A DNA stretch of 64,000 nt from positions 248,001 through 312,000 of the forward strand of contig CBDCSK010000014.1 in assembly GCA_965221605.1 (NCBI GenBank). Direction: 5' to 3'. The notes under the pieces are model-generated. The model was not told where the DNA came from and did not search any database. It was given only the letters and a program-made list of their open reading frames with translations. The translations under genes were made by a program, and so were the position numbers. The first letter of the stretch is position 1. Each line of letters begins with the position of its first letter. Origin of the DNA: Aldehydirespirator sp965221605. Its GTDB lineage: Bacteria > Actinomycetota > Acidimicrobiia > Acidimicrobiales > Aldehydirespiratoraceae. Shown piece by piece: positions 1-8,719 of the stretch.

Positions 1-555
1 GGTGACGGGCCGCTGCAGACCGCCGCCGACCGGCGGCGGTTCCTGATGAACCTGGTCTGCTTCGCGGCCTGCATCGAGGGTCTGTTCTTCTTCGCCGCCT
101 TCGCCTACGTGTACTTCCTGCGGTCCAAGGGCCTGCTGAACGGGCTGGCCGCCGGCACCAACTGGGTATTCCGCGACGAGTCGATGCACATGAACTTCGC
201 TTTCGAGGTGATCAGAACCGTGCGCGCCGAGGAGCCCGAGCTCTTCGACGAGGAACTGGGCCGCGACATCAGCAACATGCTGGCCGAGGCGGTGGACGCC
301 GAGCACCAGTTCGCCGCCGACCTGCTGGGCGAGGGCGTGCCCGGCATGTCGGTGACCGACACTCGCTCCTACCTCGAGTACGTGGCCGACCAGCGGCTGA
401 TGCAACTGGGCCTGCCCCGCCGCTTCGGCAGCCACAACCCGTTCTCGTTCATGGAGCTGCAGGACGTGCAGGAGCTGTCGAACTTCTTCGAGCGCACCGT
501 GTCCGCCTACCAGGTGGGCGTGGAGGGCGAAGTCTCCTTCGACGAGGACTTCTGA
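1..555 (+). CDS. nrdB: Ribonucleoside-diphosphate reductase, beta subunit (5' truncated by window edge)
   Basis: This is the C-terminal part of a class I ribonucleotide reductase small subunit, the radical-generating partner of NrdA that makes deoxyribonucleotides in the cytoplasm. The reading frame is open from base 1, so the start lies outside the window. The helix with RDESMHMNFAFEVI carries the Glu and His metal ligands of the second half of the di-metal site, and the C-terminal stretch NPFSFMELQDVQELSNFFER is typical of the family. The acidic tail ending in SFDEDF fits the peptide that docks on NrdA. A dispersed repeat begins four bases after the stop. Identity is seen directly from motifs; the subclass is inferred. 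Confidence 0.93.
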   Translation, partial: GDGPLQTAADRRRFLMNLVCFAACIEGLFFFAAFAYVYFLRSKGLLNGLAAGTNWVFRDESMHMNFAFEVIRTVRAEEPELFDEELGRDISNMLAEAVDAEHQFAADLLGEGVPGMSVTDTRSYLEYVADQRLMQLGLPRRFGSHNPFSFMELQDVQELSNFFERTVSAYQVGVEGEVSFDEDF

Positions 556-558
556 CAA

Positions 559-655
559 GAGGCCGAGCGGGCAGGCGAGCGAATCTGCTTCCATACGGGC
601 GAGGCCGTGGCCCGAGCGGCCCGTGAGCGCAGCGAACAAGAGCGGGAAACACCCC
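559..655 (+). repeat. Dispersed ~95-bp repeat, copy A
   Basis: One of four near-identical elements, starting four bases after the nrdB stop. It opens with GAGGCCGAGCG, has a core ACGGGCGAGGCCGTGGCC followed by CGAGCGGCCC, and closes with AACAAGAGCGGGAA. The core can fold (CGGGC with GCCCG; two GGCC blocks), so it may be a 3'-UTR structure or a REP-like element. Weaker similarity to the copies at 23665 and 26000 continues for about 30 bases beyond the end given. Confidence 0.8.
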
Positions 656-745
656 CTCGCGACGCTAAGGCCTCCGACCTATTGGCGCTCGCTGAACGCG
701 GCGCGGCTGTTTCGTAACGGCTGCCGGTGTGATACACAGGGTCCC

Positions 746-1399
746 ATGCTGAGATTCGCGGAAGAGATCATCCTGCTGATGCTGCACGACGACAACGGGA
801 AGTTCGCGCCCGTGCCGTCGTGGTCGATGGACCGGGCCCTGGCCGGGGCAGTGCTCATGGACCTGGCTCTGGAGAACCGGATCGACACCGACCCGGAGAA
901 CCTGATCCTCATCGACGACACCCCGGTCGGCGACAGCCTGCTCGACCCGACCCTGGCCGAGATCGCAGCAGGCGAACAGCGCGACGCCCGCTACTGGGTC
1001 GAGCAAACCGCCAAGAAGGGCGAGCAGATCCGTGAGGAGGTCCTGTCCCGCCTGGTGGACGCCGGCATTCTGGAACGGCAGGAGGACCGCTTCCTGTGGG
1101 TGTTCCGGTCCCGGCGCTATCCGCTGGTGGACGGCAAGGCCGAGCGCGAGGTGAAGCTGCGCATCATGGAGGTGCTGCTCTCGGACCAGATCCCCGAGCC
1201 CCGCGACGTGGTGATCATCGCGCTGGCCGACGCCTGCGGGATCTTCGGGGAGCTGCTGCCCAAGCGGGAGCTCCAGCGGGCCGCGGATCGCATCGAGCAG
1301 GTGCGCAAGCTCGACCTGATCGGCCAGGCCATGGCCCAGACCATCCAGGACATGCAGATGTGGCTGGCCGCCTCCCGCATAGAAGGCCGCATGTTCTGA
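746..1399 (+). CDS. GPP34 (GOLPH3/Vps74-like) family protein
   Basis: A 217-residue protein resembling the bacterial branch of the GPP34 family, whose eukaryotic members bind phosphatidylinositol-4-phosphate on the Golgi. The bacterial role is unknown. It opens with the typical LRFAEEIILLMLHDDNGKF stretch, followed by helices with LAGAVLMDLALENRI and, near the middle, LVDAGILERQEDRFLWVF. I chose the ATG at 746 because it gives the usual family N-terminus; the frame is open further upstream but that part reads through the dispersed repeat. It stands alone between nrdB and a broken gene. Family assignment rests on recognised sequence pattern; function is not inferred. Confidence 0.8.
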   Translation: MLRFAEEIILLMLHDDNGKFAPVPSWSMDRALAGAVLMDLALENRIDTDPENLILIDDTPVGDSLLDPTLAEIAAGEQRDARYWVEQTAKKGEQIREEVLSRLVDAGILERQEDRFLWVFRSRRYPLVDGKAEREVKLRIMEVLLSDQIPEPRDVVIIALADACGIFGELLPKRELQRAADRIEQVRKLDLIGQAMAQTIQDMQMWLAASRIEGRMF

Positions 1400-1493
1400 C
1401 GCCCGAGCGGGGACGCGTCGCGCGTCAGCCACCGCTTGCCAGAATGAGAACTTGACAGGGAGGCAGGGGCGGACGCGCAGGGAAGACTTCCGA

Positions 1494-1895
1494 TTGTCTG
1501 TCCCGCTCTACACCGTGGGGGAGGCAGCACGCATCGTGGACGTTCCTACCACGACGCTCGCAAGCTGGGCTCGGGGATACGTGCGGCACTTCCCTGATCG
1601 CCCGGACGTCATCGGCGAGCCCGCAATCACCTGCCTTCCGCAGCGAACCCGTCAAGAGCCCTCGCTTCCGTTCATCGGCTTGGCGGAGGCACTCGTGCTG
1701 GCCGCAGCCCGCCGGAGCGGGGTGCCGATGCAGCGAGTCAGGCCTGCACTCGACGAACTCGCGGACTCGCACGGCCCTGGCCCCCGCGGGCCGGAGGCCA
1801 GGGGGTGGCGCGTGAGCGCCACCCCCTTGGGATCCCCGGCTTTCCCGGGGAGTTCACCCAAGCAGCTTCACCGAGAGGCCGACGAGGGCGTATGA
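1494..1895 (+). pseudogene. Truncated MerR-like HTH protein (N-terminal part of a DUF433-type protein)
   Basis: The first ~85 residues (PLYTVGEAARIVDVPTTTLASW, then SLPFIGLAEALVLAAARRSG) look like the MerR-type HTH half of DUF433 proteins, which are often found beside toxin genes. After HGPG the frame runs through three back-to-back palindromes and the rest of the protein, including any DUF433 domain, is missing. The frame closes one base before the ATG of the Abi-type gene, so translation could still be coupled. TTG starts at 1452 or 1494 are possible; 1494 is closer to the conserved region and has AGGGAAG upstream. It is either a relic or a shortened partner of the next gene. Confidence 0.5.
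1775..1850. repeat. Cluster of three consecutive palindromes
   Basis: CCCTGGCC pairs with GGCCAGGG (1775-1782/1796-1803). GGGGGTGGCGC pairs with GCGCCACCCCC across a GTGA loop (1801-1811/1816-1826). CCCCGG pairs with CCGGGG (1834-1839/1845-1850). They fall exactly where the upstream ORF stops resembling its family, suggesting an inserted palindromic element or a terminator-like structure. Confidence 0.75.
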
Positions 1896-1896
1896 C

Positions 1897-2583
1897 ATGA
1901 CGATACCACCGAGCACGGGTCCTCGCGCTCCGTATCGCTTTCGGTACGACGGGCAGACGATGAAGGCGTTGCGCCGAAGCGCGTCGTCCGAGAGATTCTC
2001 AACCTACTTGAGGATCGCAGGCGGTGACAGGCTCTACGCGTTCCACCTCTATACCCGCAACGCAGCGCTCGGAGCGTCGTTCCATGGCCCGCTCCAAGCG
2101 GTCGAGGTCACGCTGCGCAACGCGGCGCACGACGCGATGGCCGCAGCGCACGGTCCCTACTGGTTCGATAGCCCGCTGCTGACCGCCCCGGAGCCAGGTG
2201 CCGTGGCGAAGGCGTCCAGGTCATTGCAACGAGAACGCAAGGCCCGGACGGCGGGCAGCGTAGTCTCCGCGCTCAACCTCGGATTCTGGGTCGCCCTCTT
2301 CAAGAGCAAGTACGACACGACCCTGTGGCGCACGATCCTCTACCGCTGCTTCGATCCGACGCCGCAGCGATCGGACCTGCACCGTCAACTCGAACGACTG
2401 AAGACACTTCGCAACCGCATCGCGCACCATGAGCCGATCCTTCAGAGGAACCTCGTGGCCGACCATGACGCAGTTCTGTGGGTTCTGAGCATGCTGTCGC
2501 CGGAGACGGCTGCCTGGGCCGAGCACCACAGTCGGGTGCTGGAAGAGGTGGAGCGATCCCCTCGCAAGATCGCACGGTTCTAG
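1897..2583 (+). CDS. Abi-like (Abi_2/AbiF-AbiD type) HEPN protein
   Basis: A 228-residue protein of the Abi-like family, whose members are linked to abortive phage infection. The family pattern is visible in order: an N-terminal segment with RFSTYLRIAGGD and AFHLYTRNAALGASF, the LQAVEVTLRNAAHDAM helix, and near residue 170 the signature LKTLRNRIAHHEPIL. RNRIAH fits the R-N-x3-H motif of HEPN ribonucleases, so RNA cleavage is a plausible activity. The ATG follows a GACGAGGG ribosome-binding-like stretch and sits one base after the preceding truncated frame. Downstream is a convergent aldehyde dehydrogenase gene. Membership is well supported; toxicity and partner are inference. Confidence 0.8.
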   Translation: MTIPPSTGPRAPYRFRYDGQTMKALRRSASSERFSTYLRIAGGDRLYAFHLYTRNAALGASFHGPLQAVEVTLRNAAHDAMAAAHGPYWFDSPLLTAPEPGAVAKASRSLQRERKARTAGSVVSALNLGFWVALFKSKYDTTLWRTILYRCFDPTPQRSDLHRQLERLKTLRNRIAHHEPILQRNLVADHDAVLWVLSMLSPETAAWAEHHSRVLEEVERSPRKIARF

Positions 2584-2597
2584 GGAACGGCGGCGCT

Positions 2598-4049
2598 CTA
2601 GTCGGCGAGGATCAGGGTCTTGAGGTCGCTGTGGAAGTCGAGCGCGTGGTCGCCGCCCTCGCGGCCTATGCCGGACAGGCCGCAGCCTCCGAAGGGGGCG
2701 GTCAGGTCGCGCACCAGGAAGGTGTTGGTCCACACGATCCCGGCCCGCACCGCTCGGCCCACCCGCTCGGCTCTGGCTGACGAGCCGGTGTAGACGATGG
2801 CCGACAGGCCGTAGCGGGTGGAGTTGGCATGCTCGACGGCTTCCGTCTCGGTGCCGAAAGTCTGGATGGTCAGCACAGGGCCGAAGACCTCGCGCTGGAC
2901 GATCTCGGAATGGTTGGAGGCCGGTTCGATGAGCGTGGGCTCGTAGTGGAGGGAGCCGGCTCTGCGTTGGCCGCCCCACACGATGGGGTCGCCCGCGGCC
3001 CGGGCCCGGTCCACGAAGGCCTCGACCCTGGCCAGATGGTCGGGATGGACCATCGGTGCGATGGTGGTGGCATCGTCGCGGCTGTCGCCCAGCACATGGG
3101 CCGCGGTGCGAGCCGCTAGAGCCTCCAGGAACTCGTCGCGGACCGCGGCCTCCACCAGCAGGCGGGTCCCGGCCAGGCACACCTGGCCCGAGTCCTCGTA
3201 CTGGGCCGCGGCCTGCGTGGCTGCCGCCTCCAGGTCGCAGTCGGCGAACACGATGAGCGGGCCCTTGCCGCCCAACTCGGCCGTGAAGGGCACGATGTTG
3301 GGGGCGGCGGCCGCGCCGATAAGCCGGGCCGTCTCCGGCGAGCCGGTGAAGCTGATGCGCCGCACCCTCGGGTCGGAGGTGAGAGCCGCACCCACCTCGG
3401 AGCCGATGCCCTGAACCAGGTTGAAGGCACCCGCGGGCAGGCCGGCCTCCACCGTCAGGTCGGCCAGCACCGAGGCCGACAGCGGCGACCACTCGGCCGG
3501 CTTGAGCACCACGCTGTTGCCGGCGGCCAGCGCCGGGGCCACCTTCCAGGTGGCCAGCATGAACGGCGCGTTCCACGGGGTGATCACCACCGCCGGCCCG
3601 GCCGGCATGCGCTGCACGGTGTGGGTAGTGCCCCGGGCCGGCCAGCGGGGCTCGGCGTGAGCCTCGGCCATGTCCGCGTAGAAGCGGAAGTTGAGCGCGC
3701 CCCGGGCCACCAGCCGCTCCCGCATGGAGCGGTGCAGGAACCCCATGTCGAGCGTCTCGACCAGGGCGATGTCGTCATTTCGGGCCTCGATCAGGTCGGC
3801 CAGGCGACGCAGAGCCGCGGCCCGCTCAGCCACCGGCAGCGCGCCCCACACGCGGAAGCCGTCGACGGCCGCGCCCACAGCCCGCTCCGCGGTGACCGCG
3901 TCACCACTGGCCACGTCGGCAAGCTTGCGGTCCCAGCCCAGCGGCGAGCGGCATTCAAAGGTGTGGTCCGCGGCGACCCGCTCGCCTCCGATCAGGTGGT
4001 CGACGCTGACGTCCACCCCGCCGATGGCGACCCGGTCCGACTCAGTCAT
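2598..4049 (-). CDS. Aldehyde dehydrogenase (HpaE/CHMS dehydrogenase-like)
   Basis: A full-length 483-residue NAD(P)-dependent aldehyde dehydrogenase. The catalytic Cys is residue 291 in SGQVCLAGTRLL, the general-base Glu is residue 258 in AELGGKGP, and the cofactor fold shows ITPWNAPF and SFTGSPETARLIG. It lies last in a minus-strand series: binding protein, LivF, LivH, LivM-LivG, FAH-family enzyme, then this gene. An aldehyde dehydrogenase next to a fumarylacetoacetase-fold protein is the arrangement seen in homoprotocatechuate meta-cleavage (HpaE with HpaG/F), so a 5-carboxymethyl-2-hydroxymuconate semialdehyde-type substrate is possible. The substrate is inference; the enzyme class is certain. 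Confidence 0.92.
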   Translation of the reverse strand: MTESDRVAIGGVDVSVDHLIGGERVAADHTFECRSPLGWDRKLADVASGDAVTAERAVGAAVDGFRVWGALPVAERAAALRRLADLIEARNDDIALVETLDMGFLHRSMRERLVARGALNFRFYADMAEAHAEPRWPARGTTHTVQRMPAGPAVVITPWNAPFMLATWKVAPALAAGNSVVLKPAEWSPLSASVLADLTVEAGLPAGAFNLVQGIGSEVGAALTSDPRVRRISFTGSPETARLIGAAAAPNIVPFTAELGGKGPLIVFADCDLEAAATQAAAQYEDSGQVCLAGTRLLVEAAVRDEFLEALAARTAAHVLGDSRDDATTIAPMVHPDHLARVEAFVDRARAAGDPIVWGGQRRAGSLHYEPTLIEPASNHSEIVQREVFGPVLTIQTFGTETEAVEHANSTRYGLSAIVYTGSSARAERVGRAVRAGIVWTNTFLVRDLTAPFGGCGLSGIGREGGDHALDFHSDLKTLILAD

Positions 4050-4136
4050 CCGCGCTCGAAATCCGCACGGGTTTTGCTCCTATACGAGGGGTTTCTCTAC
4101 TGATTTGGCCGACGGCGACCCGCGGCGAGGTCGTCA

Positions 4137-5030
4137 TCAGCTGTCGTCCTCCACGGCTGACTGGTAGTGGCGGGCACCGGGTCCCCGTGGAGCCCGCTTG
4201 CCCCGGTGTTCCCACTCGCCGCCCATGGCGGTGGACACGACCTCCTCGCTGTCCGAAGGCTGGGCGCCGACATCGGAGCGCACCGGCTCCGGACCGGCCA
4301 CGATCGTGTTGGTCAGGGTGCCCAGGCCCTCTACCTCCACGGTGACCACGTCGCCGGGAACCACCGGGCGCGAGTTGGCAGGCGTGCCCGACAGCACCAG
4401 GTCGCCGGGGACCAGCGTGATGGTGCGGGCCAGGTCGGCCACCAGATAGTGCATGTCCCACTCCATCTCGTCGGTGTTGCCGTTCTGGCGGACCTCGCCG
4501 TTGACCAGCGTGCGGATCCGCTTGTGCCGGAAGTCCCAGCCGGTCACCAGCGCGGGCCCGACCGGGCACAGGGTGTCGCCGCCCTTCACCCGCAGCATCG
4601 ACCCCGCGTCAGTGTCGCGGAAGTCGTGGAGCCCGTAGTCGTTGGCCACGGAGTAGCCCGCGATGTAGTCGACGGCCTCGCCGGGCGACACGTTGCGGCA
4701 GGTGCGGCCGATGACGATAGCGATCTCGCCCTCATAGTTGAGCCAGCGGCACGGCTCGGGCCGCACCACGTCGGCGCCGTGGGCGCCGAGGGCGGTGATC
4801 GGCTTGTGGAAGTACGTCGGAGCGGGCGGCAGCCGGGTCATGAACTCGGCGACTCGGCTCGAGTAGTTCAGGTGGACGCAGACGATCTTGGTCGGCTCGC
4901 ACGGCGCCAGATGCACGGCGTCGGCTGCGGCCACCCGCCGGCCGTCGCGGGCCAGCAGTTCGTCGCCCCGACGCTCGACAAGCACCGGATACCCGTCGAG
5001 CAGGACGCGACGATACTCGGTCACGGTCAT
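4137..5030 (-). CDS. Fumarylacetoacetate hydrolase-fold enzyme (HpaG/hydratase-like)
   Basis: A 297-residue FAH-superfamily protein. The metal-binding core is visible: YEGEIAIVIGR supplies the E-x-E ligand pair, YSVANDYGLHDFRD follows, and the product-site segment is VPGDLVLSGTPANS. Members cleave or isomerise diketo or hydroxymuconate-type acids in aromatic and tyrosine catabolism. It begins 27 bases after the LivM-LivG stop and is followed after 87 bases by the aldehyde dehydrogenase, so it should be co-transcribed with the transporter. The roughly 40 residues at the C-terminus after the conserved fold are polar and look unstructured. Exact reaction is inferred only from context. Confidence 0.9.
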   Translation of the reverse strand: MTVTEYRRVLLDGYPVLVERRGDELLARDGRRVAAADAVHLAPCEPTKIVCVHLNYSSRVAEFMTRLPPAPTYFHKPITALGAHGADVVRPEPCRWLNYEGEIAIVIGRTCRNVSPGEAVDYIAGYSVANDYGLHDFRDTDAGSMLRVKGGDTLCPVGPALVTGWDFRHKRIRTLVNGEVRQNGNTDEMEWDMHYLVADLARTITLVPGDLVLSGTPANSRPVVPGDVVTVEVEGLGTLTNTIVAGPEPVRSDVGAQPSDSEEVVSTAMGGEWEHRGKRAPRGPGARHYQSAVEDDS

Positions 5031-5057
5031 GCTCCTTCCGCCGCTGCGATCACGGCC

Positions 5058-6932
5058 TCAACCAGCCGTCGCATCAGCGGCGGCACCCAGGTAGGCGGCC
5101 TGCACCACGGGATCGGCCTGGATCTCGGCGGGCGTGCCCGCGGCGATCACGCGGCCCTGGTCGAGGCAGTAGATCCGGTCGCACACCCCGGTGATGAAGG
5201 CCAGGTCGTGGTCGATCACCACCACCCCGGCAGCCACGGCAGCGGCCAGGGCCCGCACCTCGTCGATCATGGCCACCGACTCGACGTTGCTCATGCCGCT
5301 GGTGGGCTCGTCGAGGAGGATGAAGACGGGCGCCAGCGCGGCGGCCCGGACCAGTTCCAGGCGGCGGGCGTTGCCGTAGTCGAGCTCGCGTGCCCGTTTG
5401 TCGCGCTGCTCCCACAGCCCGGCATGGACCAACAACTGGTCCGCGGAGGGCCGGTCACCGCCGGGCCGGTGCTGTGATGCGACCAGAGCGGCGATGCTGA
5501 CGTTCTCGCGCACGGACAGCGCCGGGAAGAGCCGCAGGTTCTGGAATGTGCGGGCCAGCCCGGCCCGGGCGATCTCGAAGGGCTCGGCGCCGAGGATCGG
5601 GCAGGTCTCGGGACCGGCGGGGGTCGGCTCGGTGAGCGAGACCGAGCCGTCTGTTGCCTCAACCAGGCCGGTGACCACGTTGAGCAGGGTCGTCTTGCCC
5701 GCGCCGTTGGGACCGATGAGGCCGACAACCTCAAGGTTGGAGGCCTCCAGCCCCGCCCGCTCCAAGGCTCGGAAGCCGCCGAAGTCGACGGTCACGCCGG
5801 TCGCGCCCAACTCGGCGGACGCGGGCGCGGGCGCGGCTTGCAGCGGGTCGGGCACGTCCTCGGACCGGGCGAGCCGCCTCCGCAGCCAGTGGTCGACCTC
5901 CCAGTCCTCGATCAGGCCCCTGGCCCTGAAGATCATGAACCCCAGCATCGACCCGCCCAGCACGATGTCGGTGAGGCCGGGCCGCAGCACGACGTCGAGG
6001 ACCTCCGCGGGGCCGCCGTCGATCTCAACGTCGGCGAGGTGCCGGGTGGTCTCGTTGACGACGGTGATGAGTGCCGTGCCCAGCACGGCGCCGGCGATGC
6101 TGTTGCGCCCCCCGACGATCAGCATCACCAGTGTGAGCAGCGTGTAGTCGAAGAAGAACGTCGACGGGGCCACCGTCCCGAGTTGGAACACCCGCAGCGA
6201 CGCGGCCACCGAGACGACCGCCACCGACAGGATCAGCGCCGCCATCTGGCCCCGTGCCGGGTTGATGCCCATGGCTCGGGCGGCCAGGTCGTCCTCGCGG
6301 GCTGCCTGGGCTGTGCGGCCGGTGCGGCTGCTCTTGAAGAAGCGGGCGACGACGATGGCGGCAAGCAGAGCCAGGTACACCCACAGTCGGCTGTCGAGCC
6401 CGCGCCCGACCGAGAACGAGATGCCGTTGCGGCCCCCGGTGAGGTCGGCGTAGGCCCCGCCCACCTCGTGGACCATGAACAGCAGGGCGAGGGTGATGAC
6501 CGTGGCGGCCACCGCTCCCGACTTGGCGCCGGAGCGGGCAAGGCCGAGCCCGACCACCACCCCGACTGCCACAGTGATCGCCACGGCCGCGGCGGCGGCG
6601 ATGAGTGGGTTGAGCGACATGCCGTCGAGGCCGAGGGGCACATCGGGGACGATGCGCGCCTTGCGCTCGACGGTGGTGGCCAGCAGCGCGAAGGCGTATC
6701 CGCTGATGGCCGCGAACCCCATGTGCCCGAACGACAGCACGCCGGTGTTGCCGATGTAGATCTGCAGGCCGATCACCATGACGGCGTTGATGAGCATCTG
6801 CGTGACCAGGATGTCGCGGGCCGGGGCTCCGCCGGAGGCGTAGGCGAGCCCGCCCAGCACCAGCACCGCGAACAGCGCGGCCGAGCCGGCCAGCTGCGAC
6901 CCGACCCGGCTCGACACCAGAACCGGCATCAC
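5058..6932 (-). CDS. livM-livG: Fused branched-chain-type ABC permease and ATPase (LivM-LivG)
   Basis: A 624-residue fusion. Residues ~1-345 are a LivM-type permease with about eight to ten membrane segments and the family stretch YIGNTGVLSFGHMGF. Residues ~370-620 are a LivG-type ATPase with Walker A GPNGAGKTT at about 407, a degenerate signature LDYGNARRLELVRA at 517, and Walker B FILLDEPTSGMS at 537. These two functions are usually separate genes. The start is GTG at 6932 or ATG three bases later. It is preceded by LivH after a 40-base gap that contains a short duplication, and followed closely by the FAH gene. The transported solute is unknown; the operon suggests an aromatic or related acid. 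Confidence 0.9.
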   Translation of the reverse strand: MMPVLVSSRVGSQLAGSAALFAVLVLGGLAYASGGAPARDILVTQMLINAVMVIGLQIYIGNTGVLSFGHMGFAAISGYAFALLATTVERKARIVPDVPLGLDGMSLNPLIAAAAAVAITVAVGVVVGLGLARSGAKSGAVAATVITLALLFMVHEVGGAYADLTGGRNGISFSVGRGLDSRLWVYLALLAAIVVARFFKSSRTGRTAQAAREDDLAARAMGINPARGQMAALILSVAVVSVAASLRVFQLGTVAPSTFFFDYTLLTLVMLIVGGRNSIAGAVLGTALITVVNETTRHLADVEIDGGPAEVLDVVLRPGLTDIVLGGSMLGFMIFRARGLIEDWEVDHWLRRRLARSEDVPDPLQAAPAPASAELGATGVTVDFGGFRALERAGLEASNLEVVGLIGPNGAGKTTLLNVVTGLVEATDGSVSLTEPTPAGPETCPILGAEPFEIARAGLARTFQNLRLFPALSVRENVSIAALVASQHRPGGDRPSADQLLVHAGLWEQRDKRARELDYGNARRLELVRAAALAPVFILLDEPTSGMSNVESVAMIDEVRALAAAVAAGVVVIDHDLAFITGVCDRIYCLDQGRVIAAGTPAEIQADPVVQAAYLGAAADATAG

Positions 6933-6959
6933 GCCTGACCCGCCCGGCTCGACACCAGA
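6905..6959. repeat. Short direct duplication at the livH/livM-G junction
   Basis: CCCGGCTCGACACCAGA occurs at 6905-6921 and again at 6943-6959, a period of 38 bases. The second copy encodes, on the minus strand, a phantom start (MARPGLVSSRAG) that resembles the real N-terminus of the fusion (MPVLVSSRVG). It looks like a small tandem duplication of the gene start. Confidence 0.7.
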
Positions 6960-6972
6960 CCCGGCCTCGCCA

Positions 6973-7863
6973 TCAGACCCGCTCCGCGGATCGGACGTGC
7001 ATCAGCCCCTGTGGTCGGAATATGAAGAACAGCGCGATCAGCGCGAACACCACGCCATCGGTGATGCCGACCAGGTCCTCGGGCAGCCAGGACCTCAGCA
7101 GCACCTCGGACACTCCGAGGAGGATGCCTCCGTAGACGGCGCCCTGCATGTTGCCGAGACCGCCGATGATCGCGGCCAGGATGCCCTTCAGCAGCGGGCT
7201 GAGGCCGGTGGTTGGGCGGGCCTGGCCGGTGCGCATCAAGAAGAAGATCGCCGCGATGCCGGCCAGGGCGCCGGCCAGTATGAAGGCCTGTCGGATCACC
7301 CGGTTGCTGCGCACCCCCATGAGGCGAGCGGCGTCGAAGTCCTCGGCCGCGGCCCGCAGCGAAATGCCGAACATGGTGCGCTGCAGCAGGTACACGGTCG
7401 CCGCCAGCGTGGCCGCGGTGGCGCCGATCACGGCCATGTCCACGACCTGGAGATTGAGTTCGCCCACCGACCAGACCCGGTCGGCCCACTCCGGGCGCGG
7501 GAAGCTGCGCACGCTGGCACCCATGGTCATGACGAAGATGGCCTGCACCAGGAAGTGGACCGCGAACGACGTCAGCAGCATGGTGAAGTCCGACGATCCC
7601 CGCACCCAGCGGAACGCTACGAACTCGATCGCGACCGACGTGGCGACCGCGCCGAGGAATATCAGCGGCGCCGCGGCCCACCAGCCCCACCCGGCGGTGA
7701 CCACCACCCCGAAGGCGACGTAGGCGGTGACGGTGATGAGCTCGCCGTGAGCGAAGTTGACCATGTGCATCACGCCGAAGATCACCGCAATCCCCAGCGC
7801 CAGCAGCGCGTAGATCGAGCCCCGGCCCAAGCCGTCGATCAGGCTCTGGGCGAGGTCGATCAT
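6973..7863 (-). CDS. livH: Branched-chain-type ABC transporter permease
   Basis: A 296-residue LivH-type inner-membrane permease with about eight hydrophobic segments. The family N-terminus GRGSIYALLALGIAVIFGVM and the HMVNFAHGELITV motif are clear, as is the C-terminal GGLGNMQGAVYGG region. The frame is open much further upstream, but that part is a shadow of livF; the ATG at 7863 gives the usual start and overlaps the livF stop in an ATGA. With the fused LivM-G, LivF and the binding protein it forms a complete importer. Function as a transporter is certain; the substrate is not. Confidence 0.93.
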   Translation of the reverse strand: MIDLAQSLIDGLGRGSIYALLALGIAVIFGVMHMVNFAHGELITVTAYVAFGVVVTAGWGWWAAAPLIFLGAVATSVAIEFVAFRWVRGSSDFTMLLTSFAVHFLVQAIFVMTMGASVRSFPRPEWADRVWSVGELNLQVVDMAVIGATAATLAATVYLLQRTMFGISLRAAAEDFDAARLMGVRSNRVIRQAFILAGALAGIAAIFFLMRTGQARPTTGLSPLLKGILAAIIGGLGNMQGAVYGGILLGVSEVLLRSWLPEDLVGITDGVVFALIALFFIFRPQGLMHVRSAERV

Positions 7864-8609
7864 GCCGGCTCGGATACGGGCAGGCCCGTTCGGCCCGACG
7901 GACGCACGTCGGACCCCACGAACGTGTCGAAGAGGTCCTCCCGGGCGAGCAAGTCCGCAGCCGGGCCCTCGGCCGCGATCTCTCCGGTGCGAAGGACGTA
8001 GGCCCGGTCGGCCACCTCGAGCAGGCGGGTGGCGTTCTGCTCGACCACCAGCATGGCGCGGCCCTCGGCCCGCAGCCGGCCGATGAGGTCGAACACGAAG
8101 TCGACCAGCACCGGGGCCAGGCCCAGCGACGGCTCGTCCATCAGCACGATACGGGGGCTGCTCATCAGCGCCCGGGCGATGGCGAGCTGCTGGGCCTCGC
8201 CGCCGGACAGGTATCCGGCCGCGGTGGCCCACTTGTCCTTGAGCACCGGGAACAGCTCGGCCATCTCGTCGAGGCGCCGCGACCGCTCGTCGGCCCTGAC
8301 GGTCACCCCGCCGATGCGCAGGTTCTCGACCACCGTCATCTCGGCGAACAGGCGGCGGTGCTCGGGCACCAGCGCGACGCCGGTCCGCAGCATCCGGTCG
8401 GGGCTGTTGCCCGTGACCGGACAGGCGTCGAGGAGCACCTCCCCCTCGGCGGGCCGAAGCAGCCCGGCAACGGTGTTGAGCAGCGTCGTCTTGCCCGCAC
8501 CGTTGGGGCCGATGAGGCCGACCACCTCATTGGCCCCAACTGACAGGCTCACCCGGCGCAGAGCCGAGATGGCGCCGTAGCGGGTGGTGAGCCCGGAGAC
8601 TTCGAGCAT
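7860..8609 (-). CDS. livF: Branched-chain-type ABC transporter ATPase
   Basis: A 249-residue LivF-type ATPase. Walker A GPNGAGKTTLLN lies near residue 34, the signature is LSGGEAQQLAIARAL, and Walker B is IVLMDEPSLGLAP followed by the switch region VVEQNATRLLEVADRAYVL. It follows the binding-protein gene after about 110 bases and overlaps livH by four bases. It should pair with the ATPase half of the fused LivM-LivG protein to power the importer from the cytoplasmic side. Confidence 0.94.
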   Translation of the reverse strand: MLEVSGLTTRYGAISALRRVSLSVGANEVVGLIGPNGAGKTTLLNTVAGLLRPAEGEVLLDACPVTGNSPDRMLRTGVALVPEHRRLFAEMTVVENLRIGGVTVRADERSRRLDEMAELFPVLKDKWATAAGYLSGGEAQQLAIARALMSSPRIVLMDEPSLGLAPVLVDFVFDLIGRLRAEGRAMLVVEQNATRLLEVADRAYVLRTGEIAAEGPAADLLAREDLFDTFVGSDVRPSGRTGLPVSEPA

Positions 8610-8719
8610 CTTGGCACCCTACCCGAGGTCTTCGCCCGGCTCCCGGTGCCCGGGGCTGGCCGCGCCGAAGACGACTCGCTGGCCGCGGTCGGCCCGCGCC
8701 CCTACTGCATCCCGCGCCC

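Noticed and set aside
2221..3576. Long minus-strand frame overlapping both the Abi gene and the aldehyde dehydrogenase
   Set aside because: Arg/Gly/Pro-rich shadow frame of GC-rich DNA; two well-supported genes already occupy the region.
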